From: Aliivibrio sp. S3MY1
GTDB taxonomy: Bacteria > Pseudomonadota > Gammaproteobacteria > Enterobacterales > Vibrionaceae
Direction of reading: 5' to 3'
DNA length: 41,132 bases
Assembly (NCBI RefSeq): GCF_028765575.1
Contig: NZ_JARACO010000026.1
Coordinates: forward strand, 1-41,132
The notes beneath the pieces are model-generated. The model ran no database searches, was not told where the DNA came from, and saw only the letters and a program-made list of their open reading frames with translations. This document shows positions 21,442-30,709 of the stretch, piece after piece. The position numbers were made by a program, and so were the translations under genes. Numbering within the stretch: the first letter of the stretch is position 1; every line of letters begins with the position of its first letter.

Positions 21442-21470
21442 AAACCCGAAGTGAATTCTTCGGGTTTCTT
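21442..21470 (+). terminator. trxB terminator
   Basis: A 10-bp stem (AAACCCGAAG, loop TGAATT, CTTCGGGTTT) is followed by CTTTT, starting 19 bases after the trxB stop. Confidence 0.88.
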
Positions 21471-21574
21471 TTGCTCATCTTATTTTACTGATGTACATAT
21501 GGTTTCTTATATTCTAATTATTAAAATAGATACTGTACGTATGTAAAATAATACAAAACGTAAGCCTTCATATT

Positions 21575-23347
21575 ATGGATAAAAATCAACAGCGCGAGTT
21601 AGGACAATGGCTTAAAGGTCAGAGTAAACTTGCAAAAAAATGGCTAACCCTCTCTATTGGGCTTGGCTTTATTTCTAGTCTTTTTCTCATAGCACAAGCG
21701 GCATTACTTGCTGACATCTTGCATCAACTGATCATTGAACAAGTTGATAAATATGAACTTATCCCCCACTTTGTAGCCATTCTTGCTATTGTTGCAATTC
21801 GTGCAGCCTGCAGTTGGGGTCGTGAAGTCGCAGGTTATCGTTGTGGTGAGTATATCCGTGTTCATATTCGCCAATTGGTAATGAATAAACTTCAAGAGTT
21901 AGGTCCTGCCTATATAAAAGGCAAGCCCGCAGGTACATGGGCAACCTTATTACTCGAACAAGTCGAAGACATGCAAGATTTCTTCTCTCGCTATCTACCA
22001 CAAATGTCTTTATCCGTATTAATTCCCTTTGCCATCTTGATTGTCGTCTTCCCACAAAACTGGGCTGCAGGTTTAGTGTTCTTATTAACCGCGCCATTAG
22101 TTCCCTTATTTATGGCTCTGGTTGGTATGGGAGCGGCTGATGCTAACCGCCGTAACTTTAAAGCGCTACAACGCTTGTCAGGCCATTTTTATGATCGCCT
22201 ACAGTCGATGACGACCATTCGTTTATTCAATAAAACCGCTCAAGAAACAGAACATTTACATGGCGCTTCTGAAATATTTCGTAAACGCACGATGGAAGTA
22301 CTAAGACTGGCTTTCTTATCCTCTGCAGTATTAGAGTTTTTCACTTCTATTTCTATTGCTATCGTTGCAGTCTACTTTGGTTTTACCTTTATTGGTGAGT
22401 TAGATTTTGGCCATTATGGAACCACTGTAACCTTATTTACTGGTTTATTTATCCTTATTCTTGCCCCTGAGTTTTATCAACCACTGCGAGATTTAGGGAC
22501 TTTTTACCACGCAAAAGCACAAGCTGTCGGCGCTGCTGAATCTCTGGTTGAGTTTTTAAATACTGACACTAATGCTCAAACTAAAGGCACTAAAAAAGTG
22601 TCTGATTCAACCACGCTTGATATTCAAGTTACCGATCTGGTTGTAACTACACACGATGATAAAACGTTATTAGGCCCTATCAGCTTTCATCTTTTGGAAG
22701 GTTCTCAAACGGCCTTAGTCGGTCCAAGTGGCGCAGGTAAAACTAGCTTAATTAATGCCATATTGGGTTTCTTACCTTATCAAGGCAGCATTAAGATTAA
22801 TGGCATAGAGCTATCTGAATTAGATAAAAAACGGTGGTATCAAGACATTAATTGGGTTGGACAAAACCCTACCTTAGTTCATGGCACCATCGAAGAAAAC
22901 ATCACCTTAGGTAAACAAGAGATCACAAAAGAACAACTTGATTCAGCAAGCAAACAAGCCTTTGCTAATGAATTTATTGATGATCTTGGTTATCAGCACG
23001 CAATTTCAGATCGCTCTGGTGGTTTATCTGTTGGGCAAGCTCAACGTTTAGCGTTAGCTCGTGCGCTGTTACAACAAGGTCGCTTATGGATTTTAGATGA
23101 GCCAACCGCTAGTCTTGATGCCAAAAGTGAACGTCTGGTAATGAAGAGCTTAAATGAAGCGACTCAAGGGCTAACCACCTTAATGATCAGCCATCGTTTA
23201 GATCAACTTCATGCGATGAACACCATTTTAGTGATGGATAAAGGTCAAGTGGTTCAATCAGGTTCATTTGATGAAATTAAAGACTCCGGCTTATTTGCAA
23301 CCATGCTTGCCGCAAAACAACCAAAGCAAGGTGATCTTGATGCGTGA
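21575..23347 (+). CDS. cydD: Cysteine/glutathione ABC exporter subunit CydD
   Basis: CydD with CydC forms an inner-membrane heterodimeric ABC exporter of glutathione and cysteine, required to assemble cytochrome bd and periplasmic cytochromes. More recent work also links the complex to haem. The 590-aa protein has an N-terminal six-helix domain (to about residue 310) and a C-terminal nucleotide-binding domain: Walker A GPSGAGKTS near 381, signature LSVGQAQR near 483 and Walker B LWILDEPTAS near 505. The ribosome-binding site is weak. It ends in an 8-base overlap with cydC, so the two are co-translated. Confidence 0.95.
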   Translation: MDKNQQRELGQWLKGQSKLAKKWLTLSIGLGFISSLFLIAQAALLADILHQLIIEQVDKYELIPHFVAILAIVAIRAACSWGREVAGYRCGEYIRVHIRQLVMNKLQELGPAYIKGKPAGTWATLLLEQVEDMQDFFSRYLPQMSLSVLIPFAILIVVFPQNWAAGLVFLLTAPLVPLFMALVGMGAADANRRNFKALQRLSGHFYDRLQSMTTIRLFNKTAQETEHLHGASEIFRKRTMEVLRLAFLSSAVLEFFTSISIAIVAVYFGFTFIGELDFGHYGTTVTLFTGLFILILAPEFYQPLRDLGTFYHAKAQAVGAAESLVEFLNTDTNAQTKGTKKVSDSTTLDIQVTDLVVTTHDDKTLLGPISFHLLEGSQTALVGPSGAGKTSLINAILGFLPYQGSIKINGIELSELDKKRWYQDINWVGQNPTLVHGTIEENITLGKQEITKEQLDSASKQAFANEFIDDLGYQHAISDRSGGLSVGQAQRLALARALLQQGRLWILDEPTASLDAKSERLVMKSLNEATQGLTTLMISHRLDQLHAMNTILVMDKGQVVQSGSFDEIKDSGLFATMLAAKQPKQGDLDA

Positions 23348-25061
23348 TTTACTGCCTTACATTAAATTATACAAAAAACATTGGTTCGGCCTAACACTAG
23401 GTATGTTACTTAGCTTTGCAACCTTATTTGCATCTATCGGCTTATTAACGATTTCAGGCTGGTTTATTTCAGCCTCAGCTCTTGCTGGTTTAACCATTGC
23501 TCGTGAAACGTTTAACTATATGCTTCCTGCAGGAGCAGTACGTGGTTTCTCTATCGGCCGAACTGCTGGTCGTTGGGGAGAACGAGTCGTTAGCCACAAT
23601 GCTACCTTTAAATTACTGACTGAATTACGTATTTTCTTCTTTAAAAAATTAATACCGTTAATTCCTGGTCGCTTTTCAAAGCTACGTGATGCCGATTTAT
23701 TAAACCGTCTTGTCGCTGATGTCGATGCGATGGACCATGTCTATCTGCGTCTTATTAGTCCAATTATTGTGGGTACATTAGGCATTATCGGACTAACTGC
23801 TTTTCTTGCGTGGTTTGATCTTACTATCGGTCTGACTCTTGGCGCGATTCTATTTTCGCTACTGTTTATCTGGCCAACGCTTTTCTATCAGTTAGGTAAG
23901 AAAAATGGCGCAGATCTTACTCAAAATAAAGCCACATTGAGAATTAAAACCTTAGATTGGCTTCAAGGTAATGCTGAACTGCGTATCTTTGGTGCAGAAG
24001 AGCAATATCACCAACGAATTCTTGATGCTCAAGTCGCACTATTATCTAATCAACGTCACATGGCAACATTGACCGGCTTAGCTAATGGCTTGCTGCTTTT
24101 AGCTAATGGCTGGACGCTGCTGTTAATGCTGTGGATCTCTGCCGATGGTATTGCAGGCATGACACCGGATCCAATGGTGGCAATGGTGGCCTTTGCGACA
24201 ATGGCAAGTTTTGAGTTATTAATGCCAATTGCAGGCGCTTTCCAATATTTAGGCCAGACATTAAGCTCTGCTCGTCGCTTAAATGAAATCATCACAGCTG
24301 AACCAGACACTGTCTTTGATGAAAATGGCGTGACTCAAGAGGTAAAAGGTAACTTAACAATCTCTAATGTAAGTTATCAATATCTTGATGCAGATACCGA
24401 TGCGATCACACACGTCTCACTCGATCTGCTTGCAGGTCAAAAAATGGCGATTGTAGGTCAAACAGGCTCAGGTAAATCAACCTTGTTGCAATTGTTAACT
24501 CGTCAATGGGATCCTAAATCTGGCTCTATTGCCATTGATGGTGTCCAACTGCCTAAGTGGAAAGAATCAAGCCTACGCTGCGCAATGTCGGTTGTTAGTC
24601 AGCGTGTTGATATTCTCAATGGCTCGTTAAGGGATAACCTCTTACTCGCAAACGATGACGCAAATGATGAGTTATTAGCCCAAACACTAAATAAGGTCGG
24701 CCTAGGCGATCTTACTGCTGATGAGGGCTTAAATACCTGGCTAGGAGATGGCGGACGTCAACTTTCTGGTGGGGAGCGCCGCCGTATTGGTATTGCACGC
24801 GCTTTATTACACAATGCTCCTATTGTGCTACTCGATGAACCAACCGAAGGCTTAGATCAAAAAACAGAGCAACAAATAATGTCTGTATTAAATGATCATA
24901 TTAAAGATAAAACCGTGGTATTTATTACCCACCGCTTGGTTAATTTAGAAAACATGGACCACATTTGCCTTATGGATCACGGTGAAATAACGGAACAAGG
25001 CACACATGAGAGCTTGCTAGCACTCAATGGTGCTTACCATCAGTTATGGCAACGTTTTTAA
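23340..25061 (+). CDS. cydC: Cysteine/glutathione ABC exporter subunit CydC
   Basis: CydC is the partner of CydD. From ATG 23340 it is 573 aa. The six-helix domain starts at once (LLPYIKLYKKHWFGLTLGM) and the nucleotide-binding domain has Walker A GQTGSGKST near 372, signature LSGGERRR near 474 and Walker B IVLLDEPTEG. The start overlaps the last eight bases of cydD (ATGCGTGA); AAGG lies about ten bases upstream, inside cydD. A frame open 72 bases further upstream would overlap cydD and is not supported by homologues. It is followed by a terminator shared with serC. Confidence 0.96.
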   Translation: MRDLLPYIKLYKKHWFGLTLGMLLSFATLFASIGLLTISGWFISASALAGLTIARETFNYMLPAGAVRGFSIGRTAGRWGERVVSHNATFKLLTELRIFFFKKLIPLIPGRFSKLRDADLLNRLVADVDAMDHVYLRLISPIIVGTLGIIGLTAFLAWFDLTIGLTLGAILFSLLFIWPTLFYQLGKKNGADLTQNKATLRIKTLDWLQGNAELRIFGAEEQYHQRILDAQVALLSNQRHMATLTGLANGLLLLANGWTLLLMLWISADGIAGMTPDPMVAMVAFATMASFELLMPIAGAFQYLGQTLSSARRLNEIITAEPDTVFDENGVTQEVKGNLTISNVSYQYLDADTDAITHVSLDLLAGQKMAIVGQTGSGKSTLLQLLTRQWDPKSGSIAIDGVQLPKWKESSLRCAMSVVSQRVDILNGSLRDNLLLANDDANDELLAQTLNKVGLGDLTADEGLNTWLGDGGRQLSGGERRRIGIARALLHNAPIVLLDEPTEGLDQKTEQQIMSVLNDHIKDKTVVFITHRLVNLENMDHICLMDHGEITEQGTHESLLALNGAYHQLWQRF

Positions 25062-25104
25062 ATAAAACATTAGCTCGTTAATCACCCGCTTATTCTCAAA
25101 CCAT

Positions 25105-25142
25105 AAAAAAGCCGATGCTGTTTATTCAGTATCGGCTTTTTT
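25105..25142. terminator. Bidirectional terminator between cydC and serC
   Basis: A 16-bp stem with one mismatch (AAAAAAGCCGATGCTG, loop TTTATT, CAGTATCGGCTTTTTT) lies about 45 bases past each of two convergent genes. Confidence 0.9.
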
Positions 25143-25189
25143 ATTTACTCGATATTTAGCTCATCTAGTTACTAGATAAAACCAGAATC

Positions 25190-26272
25190 TTACGCGTATT
25201 TAGTTTCAAATTCTTTCATAAATTCAACTAACGCTTGAACACCTTCTAATGGCATTGCGTTATAAATCGATGCTCGCATACCACCAACCGCTCTATGGCC
25301 TTTTAAGGCTTTTAGACCTGCATCATCTGCTAATGATAAGAATGTATCATCCAGTTCAGGATTAGCTAATTGAAATGGAACATTCATTAAAGATCGGTTA
25401 TTCGCATGAACATCATTACGATAGAAATCAGAGTGATCAATATAATCGTATAGTACCGCTGCTTTCTTACGGTTATGCGCCTCCATAGCTTCAATGCCAC
25501 CATGCGCTTTTAGCCATTTGAAAACTAAACCCGAAAGATACCAAGCGTATGTTGGTGGGGTATTGAACATTGACTCTTTATCGGCCAATACACCATAGCT
25601 TAATACACTAGGAAGTGCCTCTGCTGCTAGCTCAAGTAAATCATCACGTACAATAACAATGGTTAGGCCCGCTGGGCCAATGTTCTTTTGCGCACCGGCA
25701 TAAATGACACCATATTTTGATACGTCAATTTGACGCGATAAGATCGTAGACGACATATCAGCGACAATTGGTTTATCTGTGACAGGTAAATCATTAATTT
25801 CGATACCGTCAATGGTTTCATTTGGACAAAAATGCACATAAGCCGCATCATCACTTAATGCCCATTCAACAGCAGGCTGAACGGCTTTTTTGCCATCGAC
25901 AGTAATAATGGTTTCAATCACATTCGGCGTACAATATTTTTTTGCTTCAGTCACCGCACTTTGAGCCCAATAACCCGCATCCACATAATCCGCTTTAGTG
26001 TTTCCACCAAGTAGATTCAATGGAACCGCTGCAAATTGTGCTCGTGCGCCACCTTGGCAAAACAAGACTTTATAATTCTCAGGAATTGATAATAAATCAC
26101 GCAGATCTTGCTCAGAGTCTTCCGCAACTTTAATGAACTCTTTACTACGGTGGCTAATCTCCATCACTGAAGTGCCTAAACCGTTCCAATTCACCAATTC
26201 CTTTTGAGCTTGGGCTAGAACGTCTACTGGCAGCATTGCTGGACCAGCACAAAAGTTAAATACTTTTTCCAT
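25190..26272 (-). CDS. serC: Phosphoserine aminotransferase
   Basis: SerC is a PLP enzyme that makes 3-phosphoserine from 3-phosphohydroxypyruvate and glutamate in serine synthesis, and acts in pyridoxine synthesis. The 360-aa protein has the N-terminal [12 protein letters not shown], the substrate-binding [14 protein letters not shown], the PLP lysine in [10 protein letters not shown] (about residue 195) and the C-terminal [11 protein letters not shown]. The frame opens three codons earlier at a TTG, but ATG 26272 gives the conserved start. GGAG is 12 bases upstream, a longer spacing than usual. In E. coli serC is followed by aroA; here it converges on cydC and stands alone. Confidence 0.98.
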   Translation of the reverse strand: MEKVFNFCAGPAMLPVDVLAQAQKELVNWNGLGTSVMEISHRSKEFIKVAEDSEQDLRDLLSIPENYKVLFCQGGARAQFAAVPLNLLGGNTKADYVDAGYWAQSAVTEAKKYCTPNVIETIITVDGKKAVQPAVEWALSDDAAYVHFCPNETIDGIEINDLPVTDKPIVADMSSTILSRQIDVSKYGVIYAGAQKNIGPAGLTIVIVRDDLLELAAEALPSVLSYGVLADKESMFNTPPTYAWYLSGLVFKWLKAHGGIEAMEAHNRKKAAVLYDYIDHSDFYRNDVHANNRSLMNVPFQLANPELDDTFLSLADDAGLKALKGHRAVGGMRASIYNAMPLEGVQALVEFMKEFETKYA

Positions 26273-26411
26273 GTTTCTCAAAGGCTCCTGCTATTTTATA
26301 AAAGATGTTTACATAACATAATGTATAGAAATTAATACCACCTTTTCTCTCACAAGGAAATCAGAAAGTGATCTAATTCACTAAATCACTCAAATATTAT
26401 CTCTAGATAAA

Positions 26412-26436
26412 AAATAGCCCACCTAGTGAGCTATTT
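26412..26436 (-). terminator. Terminator of the DUF945 gene
   Basis: AAATAGC and GCTATTT form a 7-bp stem, extended by an inner CAC/GTG pair across one mismatch. On the minus strand it starts about 20 bases after the DUF945 stop and is followed by six T. Confidence 0.85.
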
Positions 26437-26454
26437 CGATTCAATAAAAGACGG

Positions 26455-27756
26455 TTAACGTAAATAGCTTAAAAAGCCTAATAGCATAAACAACGGCATT
26501 TTTTGCCCATTAAGCAACTCAATTTGACCATTTGCAATCGTTGCAGATAAACGGTAACTATCACCCTCTTCTACAGCAAACTCATTAATCAATAATTCAT
26601 CCATTTGCATACGTAATTCTGGTGTCTCATCAACTAATTTCTTTGCAATAACTAATTCCGTTTTCCCATCTAGCGTTTGAACTAATTTATCTGCATTTTG
26701 AGACGCTCTTGCCGTACCAGCAGGTAGCGCTAATTTAATGCTACTATCAACTTTACTGCCAAGGACTTCAGCACTGAATTGATTGATATTAACTTTAAAA
26801 CCTTTGGCTGCTAACAAATCAAATGCCAACATAAGTTGTTGGATTTTATCATTGTCCAACTCTTGATCTTGAAGCAGCGGAACCAGTTTAATTAACGCGT
26901 CGTAATTTAGGTCTTCAAAACTAATATCAAAAGTACCATCTTTAAGCACTCCAGCGTCGGTATTCACTTCTGCTAACGTCAGTACATTTCGAGAGGTAAA
27001 GGTATTGTCTTCGGCCTTATCTTTTACTTCAGTTAAGTGATTACTGCTTGTATATTTAAGTCCTCTTACCTCATTATTAATTTGGCTTTCAATATCATTT
27101 AATAACATTTTCTCAATGCTAACATTCGCTTCGCCAATGAAAATATCGCCAAGGTAATGACCAGCGCTTTGACCCGCAACATTATCAATAATCATTTCAG
27201 ACTGATTATCTAAGCGTATTTCAGTTTTAGGTAATTGATATGACACATTGAACTGACCATCTTTTTCAATAACAGCGGAAACTTGACTTGCCGCCAAGAA
27301 AAGCGTTTCAACCCCTTGAGCTTGAAGATCTTCTGTTATGAAATTCGTGTCTTTACTTGATAGCAGTAATTCTGTCGTTCCTGTTAGCTGGCTCTCTGTG
27401 GTTAATGTTAATCCTTTAATAAACTCTGATGTTTCACTCGTTGTATCAAACGTTGACACTGAAGATACGGAGAATAGTCCATGAGAAATATCATGATTAA
27501 TAATCACTTCTGTTGGGTAACCCGCGTGCTCTAGCTCTTCACTCAATCCCTTATCAATAACATGAACTCGGCTTTGTGCTGTTGAGCTTAAATAACCGCG
27601 ATCATAAGAAACAGATTCAACCTCAATGATCGAATTATGATAAGAAGCAATCCCATCTTTAAAAATAGCTTCACCAATCTTCCCTGTGGCAAATGGCCAG
27701 CAAGCGATAATTGCAACCGCGCCACCAATTGCAGCGTACTTTCTTAATTCGTTCAT
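26455..27756 (-). CDS. YdgA family protein (DUF945)
   Basis: The 433-aa protein has one N-terminal hydrophobic helix (KYAAIGGAVAIIACWPFATG, about residues 6-25) that probably anchors it to the inner membrane with the bulk in the periplasm. The rest is soluble and rich in beta strands. The opening GGAVAIIACWPFATGKIGE and the early SYDRGYLSSTAQS block are typical of DUF945/YdgA proteins, whose function is not established. ATG 27756 has GGAT six bases upstream; the TTG four codons earlier is less likely. It is divergent from the outer-membrane barrel gene across 276 bases, in which I can place no specific site. Confidence 0.8.
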   Translation of the reverse strand: MNELRKYAAIGGAVAIIACWPFATGKIGEAIFKDGIASYHNSIIEVESVSYDRGYLSSTAQSRVHVIDKGLSEELEHAGYPTEVIINHDISHGLFSVSSVSTFDTTSETSEFIKGLTLTTESQLTGTTELLLSSKDTNFITEDLQAQGVETLFLAASQVSAVIEKDGQFNVSYQLPKTEIRLDNQSEMIIDNVAGQSAGHYLGDIFIGEANVSIEKMLLNDIESQINNEVRGLKYTSSNHLTEVKDKAEDNTFTSRNVLTLAEVNTDAGVLKDGTFDISFEDLNYDALIKLVPLLQDQELDNDKIQQLMLAFDLLAAKGFKVNINQFSAEVLGSKVDSSIKLALPAGTARASQNADKLVQTLDGKTELVIAKKLVDETPELRMQMDELLINEFAVEEGDSYRLSATIANGQIELLNGQKMPLFMLLGFLSYLR

Positions 27757-28032
27757 ATTGTTATCCAATTTTATCCATTTTTGTCAGTTTACCTAAGTCA
27801 CTCACTGCAATACAACTCTATTTATAAGATAAACTTTCATTCCAATCAGTAAAATAACTTGTCTTGGCTTATATTTTGCTTATTTAAAACAAAACAAATA
27901 CATGTTAATTTTTTGACTAACTTGCAGTAACTCTAAATTTTATAGACTCCCATCTAGCAAAAATACCCATTTCTGTTAGTATCTAGAGCATATTTTTAAT
28001 TACAGCACTCAATTTGATAGGTTTCAAATATC

Positions 28033-28584
28033 ATGATCCGTAAGACACTTTTAGCTTCAAGCCTAATGTTTATTTCAGCAACATCAATGGCAGCAGATAA
28101 TGATCCAAACAATTCAATCATGAGCAACTTCAGCTATGACTATGTTGAAGCTCGTATTGGATTTAGCCCTTCAACATTCGGTGCTGGTTTTAGTAAATCA
28201 ATTCACCCTAATGCACACGCTATTGTTTCAATTGATTCTGAATTGGATCGTGATTACGATTTAGCTGCGGGTTTAGGTTTTCATGCTCCAGTAAATAACT
28301 GGGCTGATATTACTGGTGAAATGCTATTTCGCGTAGTTGATGACAACCATCATTACAAGAATGACACTGGTATGGAACTTAACTTAGGCGTACGCCAATG
28401 GTTAGGTCCTCAACTTGAAGTTGGTGGTAAAGTTGGTTACCTATCAATTGAAGATCACGACGATACGTTGTTCTCAGTTTACGGCCGATTCCACTCTACA
28501 GAGCTATTCTCAATCGGTGCTGAAGGTCGATTCAATGGTATCTACGGCGATCAAGTACTACTAACTGCACGCTTTAAATACTAA
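28033..28584 (+). CDS. Small outer-membrane beta-barrel protein
   Basis: The 183-aa precursor has a signal peptide (MIRKTLLASSLMFISATSMA, cut before ADN). The mature part is made of short alternating strands with aromatic ends, such as YVEARIGFSPS, AHAIVSIDSEL, MELNLGVRQWLG, LEVGGKVGYLSI and FSVYGRFH, and ends in ARFKY. This is the look of an eight-stranded barrel. The final residue is Tyr, acceptable for BAM recognition. I do not recognise a named family; it resembles uncharacterised Vibrio outer-membrane proteins. The ribosome-binding site is weak, so translation may be controlled. A bidirectional terminator follows. Confidence 0.75.
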   Translation: MIRKTLLASSLMFISATSMAADNDPNNSIMSNFSYDYVEARIGFSPSTFGAGFSKSIHPNAHAIVSIDSELDRDYDLAAGLGFHAPVNNWADITGEMLFRVVDDNHHYKNDTGMELNLGVRQWLGPQLEVGGKVGYLSIEDHDDTLFSVYGRFHSTELFSIGAEGRFNGIYGDQVLLTARFKY

Positions 28585-28623
28585 GTCTTTAATAACTAAG
28601 CTTAGTTATTAACGTTTAGAGCA

Positions 28624-28672
28624 AAAAAACCTCGTTATACCTATAAATCAAAAGGAATAACGAGGTTTTTTT
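28624..28672. terminator. Bidirectional terminator between the barrel gene and tfoX
   Basis: A perfect 15-bp stem (AAAAAACCTCGTTAT facing ATAACGAGGTTTTTT) with an 18-base loop lies 40 bases after the barrel stop and just past the tfoX stop. Confidence 0.88.
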
Positions 28673-28682
28673 ATTGGTATAC

Positions 28683-29267
28683 TCACACTTGTTGTAATAA
28701 CGCTTTTTTTGTTGGCTCTTGCAATAATGTCCAGTGCACACCTGACTCTGCACCGGCAAACTTCCAAAGCAATTTCACATCAACATCACCACCATATGTG
28801 GTATTTACTTTCCTAAATACATCAACAGCGCCAGTATTCAAAAAAGCATTAACATCTGGAATACCTGCTTTCTTTACCATTCTTTCTAATGTTAATTGCA
28901 TATTCGGTAAATCACGTAATCGACGGTTCTCTTTTGACTTCTTGAACTCTCGCTCTACTCGTGAGTTTTCCATCGCTTCTTTAATGATATTTAAAAGTAA
29001 CGTAGGCTTTTTATCAAATAACTCACTGATATCAAAATAATTAACTGTCGCTATTGTTGTTTTCTTTACATGCTTAAAACGTTCACAACCTAGCTTTTCA
29101 AATTGCTCATCAACTAACCCACCACCTCGAACATACAATCGTCCCTCAGTTACGAGCGAAAACATCGCGTCTTCAGTAAATAATCCAACGCCACCAAACA
29201 TCGAGCGTTTATTAAATCGACCCAGTTTTTTTACAAAATTAAAAAAGCGTTCCTCTAGATGACTCAT
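28683..29267 (-). CDS. tfoX: Competence regulator TfoX (Sxy family)
   Basis: TfoX/Sxy proteins act with CRP to switch on DNA-uptake genes; in vibrios TfoX responds to chitin. The 194-aa protein has the TfoX N-terminal domain (KRSMFGGVGLFTED, then LYVRGGG) and the TfoX C-terminal domain (LRDLPNMQLTLERMVKKAGI, then LLWKFAGAESGVHW). ATG 29267 has an ideal AAGGAG six bases upstream; the longer frame start at 29330 does not fit the family. Vibrios have two paralogues. I prefer TfoX over TfoY because of the V. cholerae-like neighbourhood (serC, panP, grxA nearby) and because I see no c-di-GMP riboswitch upstream. That choice is about 75 percent sure. Confidence 0.85.
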   Translation of the reverse strand: MSHLEERFFNFVKKLGRFNKRSMFGGVGLFTEDAMFSLVTEGRLYVRGGGLVDEQFEKLGCERFKHVKKTTIATVNYFDISELFDKKPTLLLNIIKEAMENSRVEREFKKSKENRRLRDLPNMQLTLERMVKKAGIPDVNAFLNTGAVDVFRKVNTTYGGDVDVKLLWKFAGAESGVHWTLLQEPTKKALLQQV

Positions 29268-29695
29268 TTCGATCTCCTTGATCTTAAACTCAGTGACCCC
29301 CGTCCCTGTCATAAATTTGACATCAAGCAATTGAATAATAAACGTACAACTTGTTATTTTCTATTATTTTTATATTAAGCATTGAATCTACAGCAAATTA
29401 TTTAACTTCGATCACAATTCTTCATGTTAATTTGTGTTGGTAAGTAAGTAATTTTGCCGACTTAGCTATCATTATAGTCTCATAGGAGTGCCTATTAATT
29501 CATTGATGTACTTCACAAGAATACATAACACCACCAATAAAATGACTCTTATTTATTTCTTCGTAATAACTTTTCAACGTATAACCCATTTAAATAACAC
29601 TCTTTTTGGTAAGCCGTCTCATTTTCTTTAGTTTTTTTGGGGATATCATAAAAATACTGTATGATTCATTAATCACTTAAAAGTATGAATTTATA
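29268..29695. other. Divergent tfoX / HDOD promoter region
   Basis: This AT-rich gap of 428 bases lies between divergent starts. On the tfoX side a small hairpin (TGTCA facing TGACA, 29306-29321) is flanked by CTTGAT/ATCAAG segments, one of which overlaps the tfoX ribosome-binding site. A weak CRP-like 16-mer (TGTGATCGAAGTTAAA on minus, 29401-29416) is 140 bases from tfoX. I see no gene. Confidence 0.5.
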
Positions 29696-30622
29696 ATGGA
29701 CCATTTATCGTTTTTTTGGTTACCTCACGATAAAGAAAAAGTACTAGCTGCATTAAGAAGTGAGTTTAGCGATTTAGCTTCTCAGAGTATCGCATCAGGT
29801 AATATCCAGTTACCTCCTATTCCTGATGTCGTACTTAAAATTCAAAAACTATGTACTCTTGAGGGAACATTAATTAAAGATGTCTCTGATGCTTTATTAG
29901 AGGATCCAAGTCTCACTGCTATCGTCATTCGTATGGCTAATTCTGTTGTTTTCAATCGTCGTAATATTACTTGTACTGATGTCTTAACTGCCGTTTCACG
30001 TCTTGGTATTTTCCGTGTTCGAGACATCGTTACCGCTCAAGCTATTGAGCAACTAAAACATTCTTGCGATTTAAATAAAGAATGTAATGCTTTACTTCGT
30101 AAAAGTGCCACTCGCTCTCGTGAGTTTTCTGCAGTCATGACCATGGTTTGTCAGGAAATGATGGCGGCATCTGACGATAATTCTCTCGCTTATTTAGAGC
30201 CAGAAAAAGCATTACTTACCGGATTACTTGCGGATATTGGGTTATTTTGCCTCGTTAACGAGTATTATGATTATCTTGAGAAAGGTAATTATTTAGAACT
30301 AGATTTGGCTCTTTATATCTTTGATAAAGAGTGTAACGATACTAGCTATCATGTACTTAATCACTGGCAATTTGATAGTGACTTTTTAGCGGTTGCCACA
30401 AACACCAAACAGTCGCCAAAAACGAATTGCGAGGTAAGTTATTTAAATATTGCTCGTATTGCTAATCATATATTATTGTTTAGAAATAAAGATGACAGCC
30501 TTGATGAACATGAAATTGAAATTACGCTAGAAGGGGCAGAGGCCCTCTATACGCTCAGTAATCTCACAGACACTCAGTTCAAGAATCGCATTAAAGAAAC
30601 ATTAAAAAACAGTGGTTTATAA
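29696..30622 (+). CDS. HDOD domain protein
   Basis: The 308-aa cytoplasmic protein is one HDOD domain (about residues 35-240) with short flanks. Recognisable parts are the opening LPPIPDVVLKIQ, the DPSLTAIVIRMANS helix, the TAVSRLGIFRVRDIV block and the GLLADIGLFCLVNEY region. HDOD domains resemble HD hydrolases but usually lack the catalytic metal site; they serve as scaffolds in signalling, often with GGDEF, EAL or CheY partners. No such partner domain is in this protein. It starts at an ATG with a poor ribosome-binding site. The role is unknown. Confidence 0.85.
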   Translation: MDHLSFFWLPHDKEKVLAALRSEFSDLASQSIASGNIQLPPIPDVVLKIQKLCTLEGTLIKDVSDALLEDPSLTAIVIRMANSVVFNRRNITCTDVLTAVSRLGIFRVRDIVTAQAIEQLKHSCDLNKECNALLRKSATRSREFSAVMTMVCQEMMAASDDNSLAYLEPEKALLTGLLADIGLFCLVNEYYDYLEKGNYLELDLALYIFDKECNDTSYHVLNHWQFDSDFLAVATNTKQSPKTNCEVSYLNIARIANHILLFRNKDDSLDEHEIEITLEGAEALYTLSNLTDTQFKNRIKETLKNSGL

Positions 30623-30657
30623 TTTAACCACTAAAAATAGATAACTTATATTGATGT

Positions 30658-30694
30658 CATGAATAAGCCTTGATATTCTCAAGGCTTATTCATG
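30658..30694 (+). promoter_or_regulatory. Perfect 16-bp hairpin just upstream of lysO
   Basis: CATGAATAAGCCTTGA (30658-30673), loop TATTC and TCAAGGCTTATTCATG (30679-30694) form a perfect 16-bp inverted repeat. No T-run follows, so it is not a standard terminator. It ends 15 bases before the preferred lysO start (30710) and includes the alternative ATG 30692. It could control lysO translation, be an operator, or stabilise the end of the HDOD transcript. Confidence 0.7.
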
Positions 30695-30709
30695 GATGAG
30701 ATCAAAACT

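Noticed and set aside
29655-29674. LexA-like half site TACTGTATG upstream of the HDOD gene.
   Set aside because: The second half (ACAG) is missing, and a single half site is common in AT-rich DNA.
29268-29695. c-di-GMP riboswitch upstream of the tfoX-family gene, which would have pointed to TfoY.
   Set aside because: No GEMM-type core was seen; the leader has only short hairpins.
30623-30709. Lysine riboswitch upstream of lysO.
   Set aside because: The whole gap is 87 bases, too short for the lysine riboswitch, and only the simple hairpin is present.
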